DNA of 27,810 nucleotides from an uncultured Clostridium sp. (GTDB taxonomy: Bacteria > Bacillota > Clostridia > TANB77 > CAG-508). The position numbers were made by a program, and so were the translations under genes. The notes under the pieces were generated by a model, which ran no database searches, was not told the origin of the DNA, and worked only from the letters and a program-made list of their open reading frames with translations. Positions 8,338 through 16,893 of the stretch are shown piece by piece (the first letter of the stretch is position 1; every line of letters starts with the position of its first letter). The stretch covers positions 1-27,810 of the forward strand of contig USCB01000023.1 in NCBI GenBank assembly GCA_900553125.1, in the 5' to 3' direction.

Positions 8338-8916
8338 TTATATTTCTTTAACCTCTTTCAAAGCCATTTCCAAAGCTTTCATATTTCCATCTATAACCTC
8401 AGGTTTCTTAGCAAATTTATGCTTAAAAGAACCCTCCATATCTTTTAGAAAATCCTCATCATTCATAATTCCTGTAACTTTAACAATTGCAGCAAGCATA
8501 GGTGTATTTGGAAAATATCTACCAAGAGCTTGTGTTGATACTTTTCTTGCATCTATAGTATAAACTTTTCCTTTATATCCTTTTAAAACAGATTTTAAAT
8601 AATCCTCAGATTTTGTTGTATTTATAACAATTGCACCATTTGTTTTTAATCCAGCTGTAACATCAACAGTTTCAAGCAAAGTATCATCTACAACTACAAC
8701 ATAATCTGGTTCGTAGATATTACTGTGAACTGTTATTGGGTCATCACTTATACGGTTATAAGCAGTAATTGGCGCTCCCATTCTTTCTGGTCCATATTCT
8801 GGGAACCCTTGAATGTATTTTCCAGTATTAAATGCGGCATCAGCAAGTAGTAAAGAAGCAGTTTTTGTTCCTTGACCACCACGGCCGTGCCATCTTATTT
8901 CTATTAGGTTTTCCAT
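8338..8916 (-). CDS. porC: Pyruvate:ferredoxin oxidoreductase, gamma subunit
   Basis: This 192-residue protein has the family-defining start IRWHGRGGQGTKTAS and FPEYGPERMGAP, typical of the gamma subunit (the domain that in one-chain enzymes is fused in the middle). It is the first gene of the por operon, with an AAGGAGGA ribosome binding site just before the ATG and a well-matched promoter further upstream at 8947-8975. Gene order porC-porD-porA-porB is the one common in four-subunit enzymes of anaerobic bacteria and archaea. Confidence 0.92.
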   Translation of the reverse strand: MENLIEIRWHGRGGQGTKTASLLLADAAFNTGKYIQGFPEYGPERMGAPITAYNRISDDPITVHSNIYEPDYVVVVDDTLLETVDVTAGLKTNGAIVINTTKSEDYLKSVLKGYKGKVYTIDARKVSTQALGRYFPNTPMLAAIVKVTGIMNDEDFLKDMEGSFKHKFAKKPEVIDGNMKALEMALKEVKEI

Positions 8917-8946
8917 TGGTTTTCCTCCTTATTTTTTTATAGTTGT

Positions 8947-8975
8947 AGTATATTCTTTATTTGGGCAAAAGTCAA
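8947..8975 (-). promoter_or_regulatory. Sigma-A promoter of the por operon
   Basis: On the minus strand, TTGACT (8970-8975) and TATACT (8947-8952) are exactly 17 bases apart. Transcription would start near 8940, about 24 bases before the porC ATG. It diverges from the ATPase promoter at 9126-9154. Confidence 0.7.
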
Positions 8976-9032
8976 GAAGAATGGGTAGAATTGATGGTCG
9001 GAATAATGCACTTTTTTGATAAAAATATAAAT

Positions 9033-9125
9033 ATTCATACAAAAAAGGTGGAATTTATGTAAAATATTCGTATGAAAAAAGTGCAAAAAGCAAAGAAAAT
9101 TCATATGAAAAAGGTGCGAAAATTC
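9033..9125 (+). repeat. Three 33-bp-period direct repeats upstream of the ATPase gene
   Basis: Copies start at 9033, 9066 and 9099, exactly 33 bases apart. The conserved part is about 18-22 bases, consensus ATTCRTAYGAAAAARGTG then GCRAAA in copies two and three. The remaining bases of each unit are not conserved. A shorter inverted copy (ATCAAAAAAGTGCA on the minus strand) lies at 9007-9020. The third copy ends next to the -35 box at 9126. The spacing of about three helical turns places all sites on one face of the DNA, as in a cooperative operator. Confidence 0.7.
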
Positions 9126-9154
9126 TTGACAAAATAAAAAAAAAAGATTATTCT
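9126..9154 (+). promoter_or_regulatory. Sigma-A promoter of the ATPase gene
   Basis: TTGACA (9126-9131) and TATTCT (9149-9154) are 17 bases apart. The start of transcription would fall near 9161, within or just before the AGGTGAT ribosome binding site at 9161-9167, so the leader would be very short. Confidence 0.7.
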
Positions 9155-9171
9155 AAATATAGGTGATAAAA

Positions 9172-10467
9172 ATGAAAAGAAAATTTTATAATGTTTTATT
9201 GGATTGGAAAAACAATAATATAGAAACACCACTTATGGTAGTTGGTGCAAGGCAAATAGGAAAAACATATATAATAGATGAGTTTTGTAAAAATGAATTC
9301 AAAGAATATATATACATAAATTTGATGGAAAGACAAAGTGTAGTAAATATATTTGAGGAAAAGAGTGACTTTGAAACTAAAGTAAAAAAATTAGAGTTAG
9401 AGTTAAATAAAAAAATAGATGGAGAAAATACTGTTATATTTTTCGATGAAGTACAAGAGTCTGAAACACTTATAAGCAGTTTAAAAGCATTTTGTGAAAG
9501 TCAAAAGAAATATAAAATAATATGTGCTGGAAGTTTATTAGGAGTGAAAATTCATCGTTTTCATGCATCATTTCCAGTAGGAAAAGTAAGAATTGAATTT
9601 ATGTATCCAATGGATTTTGAAGAATTTTTATTGGCTTTAGGAAAAGAAATGTGGATTGATGAAATAAAGAGATGTTATAATAATTTAGGAGAAATAAGTA
9701 TTCATGATAAATTGCTAGAGTTATATAGAACCTATTTATGTATAGGTGGAATGCCTGAGGCAATAAAAGATTATATTGGTGTAAAAGAAGAGATATTGTT
9801 AACAAATAAAAAAATTGTAAAAAATGTAATAATCTCATATTTGGCTGATATGAATAGATATACATTAAATAACACTGAGTCTATAAAAATAGAAAAAGTA
9901 TATAAAGCAATACCTACAACACTTGCAAAAGAAAATAGAAAATTTCAATATAAAAATATAGAAAAAGGTGCAAAAAAACGTGACTACGAAAGTGCAATAG
10001 ACTGGCTTAAGGCAAGTAATTTAGTATATCAATGTACATTAGTAAACAAAATTCAACCGCCATTAAAAGCTTTTGAACAAATTGATTATTTTAAATTATA
10101 TTTAAGTGATGTGGGGCTTTTAACATCATTATTAGAAATAAGTTTCTCAGATATATTATTAGATACAGAATATATGTTTAAAGGAACGATTGCAGAAAAT
10201 TATATTGCACAAACTTTTAGAACAAATGATATTTCATTGCACTATTGGAAATCAAACAATATGGCTGAAGTTGATTTTTTATTATATGGAGAAGACGGAA
10301 TAGTCCCTGTTGAGGTAAAAGCAAACAATAATACAAAATCGAAAAGCTTAAAAATGTATATGGAGAAGTATAATCCAAAATATGCCATAAGAATATCAAC
10401 TAAAAATTTTGGATATACAAATAATATAAAATCTATACCTTTGTATGCAGCTTTTTTAATTAAATAG
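9172..10467 (+). CDS. AAA_14/DUF4143-family ATP-binding protein
   Basis: This protein of about 431 residues has a Walker A motif GARQIGKT near residue 25, a Walker B-like VIFFDEVQES, and CAGSLLGV in the sensor region, matching the AAA_14 domain. The C-terminal DUF4143 half has the nuclease-like AEVDFLL...VPVEVKA pattern (PD-(D/E)xK-like) and FKGTIAENYIAQ. Such ATPases are very common, often in many copies, in anaerobic gut bacteria; their function is not established. I prefer ATG 9172 over the GTG at 9163, because AGGTGAT at 9161-9167 serves as its ribosome binding site and the GTG lies inside it. The gene is followed after 17 bases by the recD2-like gene, so the two are probably co-transcribed. 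The phased repeats upstream suggest specific control. Confidence 0.85.
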   Translation: MKRKFYNVLLDWKNNNIETPLMVVGARQIGKTYIIDEFCKNEFKEYIYINLMERQSVVNIFEEKSDFETKVKKLELELNKKIDGENTVIFFDEVQESETLISSLKAFCESQKKYKIICAGSLLGVKIHRFHASFPVGKVRIEFMYPMDFEEFLLALGKEMWIDEIKRCYNNLGEISIHDKLLELYRTYLCIGGMPEAIKDYIGVKEEILLTNKKIVKNVIISYLADMNRYTLNNTESIKIEKVYKAIPTTLAKENRKFQYKNIEKGAKKRDYESAIDWLKASNLVYQCTLVNKIQPPLKAFEQIDYFKLYLSDVGLLTSLLEISFSDILLDTEYMFKGTIAENYIAQTFRTNDISLHYWKSNNMAEVDFLLYGEDGIVPVEVKANNNTKSKSLKMYMEKYNPKYAIRISTKNFGYTNNIKSIPLYAAFLIK

Positions 10468-10484
10468 AAGAAAGGAACAAGAAC

Positions 10485-12705
10485 TTGGAACTTACAGGAG
10501 AAATACTAGGAATAATATACCAAAACGAAATAAACAGCTACACAATAGCAGAAATATATGCCAATGAACTTGAAAAAATAGAAACAATAGTAGGCTATCT
10601 ACCATTTATTGCCGAAGGAGATGAAGTAAAAGTAATAGGCAAACTAGTAGAACATAAAGAATATGGGGAACAGTTTAAAGTAGAAACATTTGAAAAACTA
10701 ATGCCTCAAACTTTAGAAGCATTAGAAAGATATCTAGGAAATGGAACAATTAAAGGAGTAGGACCTGCAACTGCAAGAAAAATTGTAGAAACATTTGGAG
10801 ATGAAACATTAGATGTACTAAAATATGACCCATCTAAATTACAAAGAGTAAAGGGAATAAGTAGCGAAAGAGCTATAGAAATTGCAGAAAGTTTTATGGA
10901 GAGCTGGGGAGTTTGGCAAATTGTAGAATTTTTGAAAAAGTTTAATATAGGAATTGAAAATGCTAAAAGAATTTATGATAAATTAGGTGCAATGGCGATT
11001 GAAACAATAAACGAAAATCCATATATTTTAATAGATTTAGTAAGAGGCATAAATTTTAAGCAAATAGATGATATGGCACTTAAACTTGGAACAGATGAGG
11101 GAAGTTTAAAGAGGATTACTAGTGGTATAAAATATGCTTTAATTCAAACTTCATATAATGGTCATTCTTGTGCAATTTTACAAAATTTGGAGGAATTTGT
11201 TACAAATTTATTAGGAATAGGTGTTGATGAAGTCGAAAGTGGGATTATTCATCTAAAGGCAAAAGGAGAAATTGTTATAGAAAATAGAGAAGATGACTCA
11301 GAATGGATATATTTAGAGAGTTTTTACAATACGGAAGTTGCGATTTGCAATAGATTAAATAAGTTAGATGAAACTTCCAATTCTAAAAAGGTCCAAGGAA
11401 TTAAAAATGAAATTAAGAGAGTGGAAAAGGAAAATGAAATTGAGTTATCTGAAAAACAAAAAGAGGCTGTGGAGGCAGTAAATGATAATAATGTAACAAT
11501 TATAACTGGAGGGCCTGGAACTGGTAAAACAACAATTATAAAATCAATTATAGATATTTACATAAAACATAATAATAAAATAGTTCTAGCAGCCCCTACA
11601 GGAAGAGCTGCTAAGAGAATGACAGAAACAACTGGAATTGAGGCTAGTACGTTACATAGGTTATTAGAAATTGGAAAAATAAATGATGATGGTTTATACA
11701 AGAAAAGTCAAGATTATCAAGGTACGCCAATTGATGCGGATATTGTAATTGTAGATGAAATGTCAATGGTTGATATGTTTCTAATGAATTATTTATTACA
11801 ATCTGTGTATCTTGGAACAAAACTTATATTAGTAGGAGATAGTGACCAATTGCCATCTGTAGGACCTGGAAGTGTACTTCAAGATATTATAAAATCCGGA
11901 AAAATTACAACTATTCATTTAGATAAAATTTTTAGACAAGCAGCTAAAAGTAAAATAATTGTGAATGCCCATAGAATAAATGAAGGAGAAGGATTTATAT
12001 CTAAAGAGGAAATGGAAGAAGGTGCAAAAGATGACTTTTTCTTTATAAATGAAACGTCACAAGATAAAATGATTAAGCAGGTGATATCACTATGTTCTGG
12101 AAGATTAAAGAAATATGGAAATTATGACTTCTTTGAAAATATTCAAGTCCTTACTCCAACCAAAAAGGGACCACTTGGAACAAAAGAGTTAAATAAATCA
12201 TTACAGGAAGTTTTAAATCCGGCTGAAGATAAGAAAAAAGAAAGAAATACAGGAAATACTATTTATAGAGTCGGTGATAGAATAATGCAAGTTAAAAATA
12301 ATTATGATATTTATTGGGAAAGACATTCAAACAATGAAACAGGAACAGGTGTATTTAATGGAGAATTTGGAACTATTTTAGATATAGATGAAAAAGATAA
12401 AAATGTAGAAATTAGATTTGATGATGACAAAATTGCTTGGTATCAGTTTACAGATTTAGAACAAATTGAGCATAGTTATAGTATAACAATCCATAAGGCT
12501 CAGCGGAAGTGAATTTGATGTTGTTATTATGTGTATTCCAAGAGCAGCACCAATGCTTTTGACTAGAAATTTATTGTATACAGGTATTACCAGGGCTAGG
12601 GAACTTTTGATTGTTATTGGTGATAGTAAAACTGTTGGGTTTATGATTGGAAATGTTGATAGTAAGAAGAGAAATACTGGGCTTAGGTATAAGTTGGAAA
12701 GGTAG
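10485..12705 (+). CDS. recD2: RecD2-like SF1B DNA helicase, frameshifted near the C-terminus
   Basis: This is an ATP-dependent 5'-3' helicase of the RecD2 (RecBC-independent RecD) type. The N-terminus is an OB-like domain (MELTGEILGIIYQNEINSYT), followed by helix-hairpin-helix segments (GNGTIKGVGPATARKIVETFG), the Walker A GGPGTGKT at residues 342-349, Walker B VIVDEMSMVD and LVGDSDQLPSVGPG. The first open frame stops at 12512 after HKAQRK. Dropping one base at about 12504 restores the expected motif VI, HKAQGSEFDVV, and continues through NLLYTGITRARELLIVIGD to TAG at 12703-12705, giving about 739 residues. The start is TTG with an AAAGGA site eight bases upstream. The break may be a sequencing error or a true mutation; without motif VI the protein should be inactive. 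Confidence 0.88.
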
Positions 12706-12784
12706 AAAGTTTCTTTTGTGGACAGAGATTATTGGGTACTTTTGAAAAAAGTACCCAATAATCTCTGTCCACAAAAGAAACTTT
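12706..12784. repeat. Perfect 38-bp inverted repeat with 3-base loop
   Basis: Arms 12706-12743 and 12747-12784 are perfectly complementary around GAA. The element starts at the base after the restored recD2 stop codon, and its right arm ends in a T-run, so it can also act as a terminator. Its centre, ATTGGGTACTTTT and complement, resembles the ATTGGGGACGGTTCTTTT half-site with an internal deletion, so it may belong to the same repeat family. Outer arms contain GTGGACAGAGATT, which is not in the other copies. Confidence 0.85.
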
Positions 12785-12794
12785 TTATAAAAAA

Positions 12795-12823
12795 TGAACC
12801 AAAATTAAATAAGATACGTCTAA
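12795..12823 (+). promoter_or_regulatory. Probable ECF sigma-dependent autoregulatory promoter
   Basis: TGAACC (12795-12800) is followed after exactly 16 bases by CGTCTAA (12817-12823). This matches the general ECF promoter pattern (AAC in the -35, CGTC in the -10, 16-17 spacing) known for sigma M/W/X-type factors. It lies 30 bases before the ATG of an ECF sigma gene, so autoregulation is the natural reading. Confidence 0.65.
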
Positions 12824-12852
12824 CATATGAAAACAAGAAAGGAAATTGTAAA

Positions 12853-13374
12853 ATGGCTATTATACAAATAAAACCTAAAAAAAATAATAAACAAAAATTT
12901 ACACAGCTTATTGAAGAAAATAAATTAAGATTTTATAAAACAGCAAAAATGATTTTAAAAAATGACGATGATGTTTATGATGCAATACAAGAAGGTTTAA
13001 TAAGCATCTACAAAAATTATGAAAAATTAGAAAATGAAAAATTTTTTTCGACATGGGCTACAAGAATCATAATAAATAAATGTTATGATTTATTAAGAAA
13101 GCGAAGAAATAATATAGTGCCTATAGATGAAATTATTGAAAATAATACAATGCTTGGACATAGTGATAAATATGAAATAGATGAAAATGGAATAAAATGG
13201 GCGATGAGCTTTTTAAATGATGAAATCAAATTAATAGTTATTTTGTATTATTATGATAATTATTCAATAAAAGAAATCTCTGAAATAGTTAATATTCCAG
13301 AAGGAACTGTAAAATCGAGGCTTTCAAAAGCAAGAAAAGTTTTAAAACAAAAATTAGGAAAGGAGGAGATTTAG
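12853..13374 (+). CDS. ECF-type RNA polymerase sigma factor
   Basis: This protein of about 173 residues has region 2 (RFYKTAKMILKNDDDVYDAIQE... FFSTWATRIIINKCYDLLRKRR; read as the usual two parts) and region 4 with its helix-turn-helix (YYYDNYSIKEISEIVNIPEGTVKSRLSKAR, again the standard pattern). An upstream open frame allows a start at 12718, but that lies inside the inverted repeat. ATG 12853 has a GAAAGGAAA ribosome binding site and gives the normal family length. The stop TAG touches the ATG of the DUF4179-like gene, whose AAAGGAGGAG site lies in the last codons here. Such tight coupling is typical of a sigma/anti-sigma pair. The stimulus is not visible; envelope stress is a common role for this class. 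Confidence 0.92.
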   Translation: MAIIQIKPKKNNKQKFTQLIEENKLRFYKTAKMILKNDDDVYDAIQEGLISIYKNYEKLENEKFFSTWATRIIINKCYDLLRKRRNNIVPIDEIIENNTMLGHSDKYEIDENGIKWAMSFLNDEIKLIVILYYYDNYSIKEISEIVNIPEGTVKSRLSKARKVLKQKLGKEEI

Positions 13375-14910
13375 ATGAAAGATGAAGATTTTGACCTATT
13401 GTTAAAAAAGCAAATGCAAAAAGATACCTATATTCCTGAAAAAATAAATCACCTTTTTTCAAATTTTGAAAGTGAGGTAAATATGAAGAAAAATAGAAAA
13501 ATAAAAGTAATAGATAACATTAGAAGAGGTTTTATTGCTGCAAGTTCAATATTAGTAATGTTTCTAGGTGGATGCACATATGCACATGTAAATGGAACCG
13601 AAACTATAATTTCACCATTATTAAGAAATTTAGGGATAAATAGTAAATATGAAGAAAATTCAACAAAGTTTGATGAGGAAACCACAAAGCAAAATGTAAA
13701 AATAAAAATGTTAGATGGGGCAATAGATGATACAACACTTATTATTGGTTATGAAGTAGAATTAAAAGATATCGATTTAGATAGTTGGATTGAAATTGAA
13801 GGACATTACAAAATAAATGATACAAGTATTATACCAATAAATACATCGATTGACAGAACCTCTGACAAAACATTTGTATGTTATCAAATATTTGATGTTA
13901 ATGAATTGAAAATAGCTGACAACCAAAATGTAAAAATAGATGCAGATATATATAGAATAAGAGAATATACAGAGTGTGAAGACATAGATTCTGCATATGC
14001 TGTATATGGAAAAGTTTATGAAGATACGTGGAGTCTAAAAGAAAATATAGATATAAAAAAATTAACAACGTCAAAAACATATGAACTTCAAGATGCAAAA
14101 AGTTATGAAATAGCTAAAAATTTAAAAGTGTCAGTTACAGAGTTTATTACAGGTTCATATACAAATATATTGAAAGTTAGAACAGATAGAACAGGTTATA
14201 AAGGGGATCAAATTGAAAAATATTATAAAATACTAGATGAAAAAGATAATGAAATAGGTATGTTTAAAGAGGAAGAAAGACAATATGATGAAATATCATA
14301 TAATGACAGATTAGTTACAGGAAAAGTAAATAAAGATTCTAAGATTAAATTAGAAGTATATGCTAGAGTAGTTCAAACAGGAAATTTCAAAAAAGTTGCT
14401 ACAATTCCAGTAAACTTAACAAAAGCTGTTGAAAAAAATACACAAGAGGCGAGATGGAAAGAATATAAAAATGATAGATATGCTTTTAAATACAGAGAAA
14501 GTTGGAATTTAATTTCAGAATTAGATGAAACAGATGTAGGTTCTAATAGTGCATATGTAGGGGCATTGGAACTAGAAATTCCTTCTACTACAAATTCGGA
14601 AAGAACTTCTTCGATATATATTAAAACTGTAAAAACAAGTGCAACGCTAGAAGAATATGTAAAAAAAGAAAAGAAACAAAATACAGAAGAATATGCAGAA
14701 GTAAAAAGTACATCAAGAATAAAAAACAAAAATCAAGATGGCTATCAAGTAGTATATGAATTTTCTGATGGTGAAACTATATATATTCAGAAATCAACAT
14801 ATTTGTCTGTAGATAATGGAATTTGTACAGTAACATTTTGGGGAAGTGAAAAGGAGTATAATAATTTAAAAAATGACATTAATAAATTTTTAGAAAATTT
14901 TAATTTCTGA
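13375..14910 (+). CDS. Membrane protein with DUF4179-like region, probable anti-sigma factor
   Basis: This 511-residue protein has a cytoplasmic N-terminus of about 50 residues, one membrane helix at about 52-70 (GFIAASSILVMFLGG) and a large outside part. The N-terminal layout, DFDLLLKKQM...IPEKINHLF, and the sequence after the helix (NGTETIISPLLRNLGI) match DUF4179-type proteins that follow ECF sigma genes. The outside region up to about 355 is beta-rich. A separate C-terminal section from about 358 (YKNDRYAFKYRESWNL) looks like a PsbP/lipoprotein-like domain. By position it should hold the sigma factor at the membrane until a signal releases it; that is inferred. It directly abuts the sigma gene without a gap. 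Confidence 0.8.
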   Translation: MKDEDFDLLLKKQMQKDTYIPEKINHLFSNFESEVNMKKNRKIKVIDNIRRGFIAASSILVMFLGGCTYAHVNGTETIISPLLRNLGINSKYEENSTKFDEETTKQNVKIKMLDGAIDDTTLIIGYEVELKDIDLDSWIEIEGHYKINDTSIIPINTSIDRTSDKTFVCYQIFDVNELKIADNQNVKIDADIYRIREYTECEDIDSAYAVYGKVYEDTWSLKENIDIKKLTTSKTYELQDAKSYEIAKNLKVSVTEFITGSYTNILKVRTDRTGYKGDQIEKYYKILDEKDNEIGMFKEEERQYDEISYNDRLVTGKVNKDSKIKLEVYARVVQTGNFKKVATIPVNLTKAVEKNTQEARWKEYKNDRYAFKYRESWNLISELDETDVGSNSAYVGALELEIPSTTNSERTSSIYIKTVKTSATLEEYVKKEKKQNTEEYAEVKSTSRIKNKNQDGYQVVYEFSDGETIYIQKSTYLSVDNGICTVTFWGSEKEYNNLKNDINKFLENFNF

Positions 14911-14920
14911 TTTGAATTTC

Positions 14921-14964
14921 GTATTGGGGACGGTTCTTTTCGCGAAAAGAACCGTCCCCAATAC
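14921..14964. repeat. Perfect 44-bp palindrome, GGGGACGGTTCTTTT family
   Basis: The half-site GTATTGGGGACGGTTCTTTT (14921-14940) and its complement (14945-14964) flank CGCG, making an uninterrupted palindrome. T/A-runs on both sides would let it terminate transcription after the anti-sigma gene. The same half-site recurs at 17015-17066 and 26541-26580, with relatives at 8264-8331 and 18473-18491. Confidence 0.9.
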
Positions 14965-14974
14965 AAAAAAATGC

Positions 14975-15004
14975 TTGACAATAACCACCAAAATGTAATA
15001 AAAT
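14975..15004 (+). promoter_or_regulatory. Sigma-A promoter of pyrBI
   Basis: TTGACA (14975-14980) is followed by TAAAAT (14999-15004) at 18-base spacing; TAATAA with a TG extension at 14994-15001 is an alternative. An AAGGAGGAA ribosome binding site precedes ATG 15030. The leader is too short for a PyrR or UTP-attenuation hairpin. Confidence 0.6.
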
Positions 15005-15029
15005 AAGAAAAAATTAAGGAGGAACAAAG

Positions 15030-15944
15030 ATGAAACATTTAATCGATATCAAAGAACTATCAGTAGAAGAAATAGACGAATTAATCAAAGTAGCCAAAGA
15101 TATAATTGCACATCCTGAAAATTATCAAGAAAAGTGCAAGTATAAGAAATTGGCTACTTTATTTTTTGAACCAAGTACAAGAACAAGACTAAGTTTTGAG
15201 GCAGCGATGATGGAACTAGGAGGAAATGTAATAGGATTTTCAGAGGCATCATCAAGTTCAGCATCAAAAGGAGAAAGTGTAGCTGATACCATAAGGGTAG
15301 TAGGATGTTATAGTGATATAATAGCAATGAGGCATCCAAAGGAAGGAGCACCACTTGTTGCGTCATTAAAATCAGAAGTACCAATAATAAATGCTGGTGA
15401 TGGAGGACATAACCACCCAACACAGACTTTAACCGATTTATTAACTATTTTCTGTGAAAAAAATAGACTAGATAATTTGACAATAGGATTATGTGGAGAT
15501 TTAAAATTTGGAAGAACAGTACATTCATTAATTACGGCAATGTCAAGATATAAAAATATAAAATTTGTATTAATCTCACCTGATGAGTTAAAATTACCTG
15601 AATATGTAAAAGAGGAAATATTGGATAAAAATGGAATTTCTTATATTGAGACAAATGACATAGAAGAATACTTAGGTGATTTGGATATTTTATACATGAC
15701 AAGAGTTCAAAAAGAAAGATTTTTCAATGAAGAAGATTATCTAAGATTAAAAGATTATTATATATTAAATAAAGAAAAACTGGAAAAAGCTAAAAAAGAT
15801 TTGTGTATATTACATCCATTACCAAGGGTTAATGAAATTTCAGTAGAAGTAGATGATGACCCAAGGGCTTGTTATTTCAAACAGGTTAGATATGGAAAAT
15901 ATATGAGAATGGCACTTATTTTGAAATTATTGGATATAAAATAG
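15030..15944 (+). CDS. pyrB: Aspartate carbamoyltransferase, catalytic subunit
   Basis: This 304-residue protein catalyses carbamoyl phosphate + aspartate to carbamoyl aspartate, the committed step of pyrimidine synthesis. The carbamoyl-phosphate loop STRTR is at residues 49-53 (FFEPSTRTRLSFE), the SSSSASKGES segment contributes the lysine of the neighbouring chain, HPTQ starts at residue 129, and LHPLPR is near the C-terminus. Length is normal for the family. It is followed after ten bases by pyrI, so the product should be the allosteric PyrB-PyrI holoenzyme. Its own promoter lies just downstream of the palindrome at 14921. Confidence 0.97.
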   Translation: MKHLIDIKELSVEEIDELIKVAKDIIAHPENYQEKCKYKKLATLFFEPSTRTRLSFEAAMMELGGNVIGFSEASSSSASKGESVADTIRVVGCYSDIIAMRHPKEGAPLVASLKSEVPIINAGDGGHNHPTQTLTDLLTIFCEKNRLDNLTIGLCGDLKFGRTVHSLITAMSRYKNIKFVLISPDELKLPEYVKEEILDKNGISYIETNDIEEYLGDLDILYMTRVQKERFFNEEDYLRLKDYYILNKEKLEKAKKDLCILHPLPRVNEISVEVDDDPRACYFKQVRYGKYMRMALILKLLDIK

Positions 15945-15954
15945 GAGGAATCAA

Positions 15955-16374
15955 ATGAATATAGATAGTATAAAAAATGGTATCGTAATAGACCATATAC
16001 AGGCAAAAATGGGACTTGAAATATATGATGTATTAAATTTAGGAGAATTGGATTGTTCAGTTGCAATTATAACTAATGCTAGAAGTGAAAAAATGGAAAA
16101 AAAAGATATTATAAAAATTGATAGAGCAATTGATTTGGATTTGGATATTTTGGGATTCTTAGACCCTAATATTACAATCAATATTATAAAAGATAATGTT
16201 AGAGTTGAGAAATATCATGTAAAACCTCCAAAGGAGATTAAAAATATCATAAAATGTAAAAATCCAAGGTGTATTACTTCAATTGAACAAGGACTAGATC
16301 AAGTTTTTGTTTTAGTAGATGGAGAAAAGAAGAAATATCGTTGTAAGTATTGTGAAGCTTTGAACGAGAAATAG
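15955..16374 (+). CDS. pyrI: Aspartate carbamoyltransferase, regulatory subunit
   Basis: This 139-residue protein has an N-terminal nucleotide-binding domain (NGIVIDHIQAKMG) and a C-terminal zinc domain with Cys101, Cys106, Cys130 and Cys133. The 5-24-3 spacing is the same as in the classical enteric PyrI zinc site, so it should bind zinc and contact PyrB. It confers nucleotide feedback control on the catalytic trimer. An AGGAGGAA ribosome binding site overlaps the pyrB stop region. Confidence 0.95.
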   Translation: MNIDSIKNGIVIDHIQAKMGLEIYDVLNLGELDCSVAIITNARSEKMEKKDIIKIDRAIDLDLDILGFLDPNITINIIKDNVRVEKYHVKPPKEIKNIIKCKNPRCITSIEQGLDQVFVLVDGEKKKYRCKYCEALNEK

Positions 16375-16388
16375 AAAGGCAGATAAAA

Positions 16389-16870
16389 ATGGATGATAAA
16401 GATTTAATTGAAAAATTAAAAATTCTTTTGATATATGGAAAAAGAGCAGTGGATGGAAAAAACAAAGATGGTGTAGAAGAGAGAATATATAAAGATGAGG
16501 ATGATACTGCACACTATTTTTATATAAGAGAATTTTTACAAAGTCATTTAAAAGATGAGGAAGAAATTCAAGAAGTATTAGAAAAGCATGATGTTAATAG
16601 TATTTTTTATACTATACAAAAATTGGGACATATAGTTTTTGCAGAAAATACATCTACTCCGAAATACAAATCAGGTATATTTATATGCCTAAAGAAATTT
16701 CGGATAGGCAAAGAAAAACTTTGAGGAAAGTCCAAGAAAAACTTGTTGATGAGGATTATAATATAACGCTATTAATAAATCTGAATAGAAATGAAAATGG
16801 AATAACTGGTTCTCAAAAGCAGGGGAAAGCAGTATTACTAAATGATTTTACTGAGGAAATAGAAAGATAA
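16389..16870 (+). pseudogene. Unrecognised gene downstream of pyrI, apparently frameshifted
   Basis: Two overlapping frames together resemble one protein of about 160 residues. The first (16389-16724) begins MDDKDLIEKLKILL and loses sense after KYKSGIF near 16680. The second (from about 16685) continues MPKEISDRQRKTLRKVQ and ends TEEIER at 16870. Adding one T to the T-run near 16680 would join them as SGIFYMPKEIS. The gene follows pyrI by 14 bases, with a GAAAGGCAG site upstream. The protein is charged, lacks membrane segments and matches no family that I know. It may be intact in the organism if the missing base is a sequencing error. Confidence 0.55.
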
Positions 16871-16893
16871 ATGTAATAATGTTAACTAAAAAG

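Noticed and set aside
8261..8563. Plus-strand open frame across the porC end
   Set aside because: It translates the repeat half-sites and the antisense of porC and has no supporting signals.
9033..9125. CRISPR array
   Set aside because: There are only three units, spacers of 11-15 bases and an imperfect repeat, with no cas genes. It fits operator-like sites better.
9163..9171. GTG start for the ATPase at 9163
   Set aside because: The GTG is part of the AGGTGAT ribosome binding site for ATG 9172.
12718..12852. N-terminal extension of the sigma factor from 12718
   Set aside because: It lies within the perfect inverted repeat and lacks a ribosome binding site. ATG 12853 has a good site and gives the usual length.
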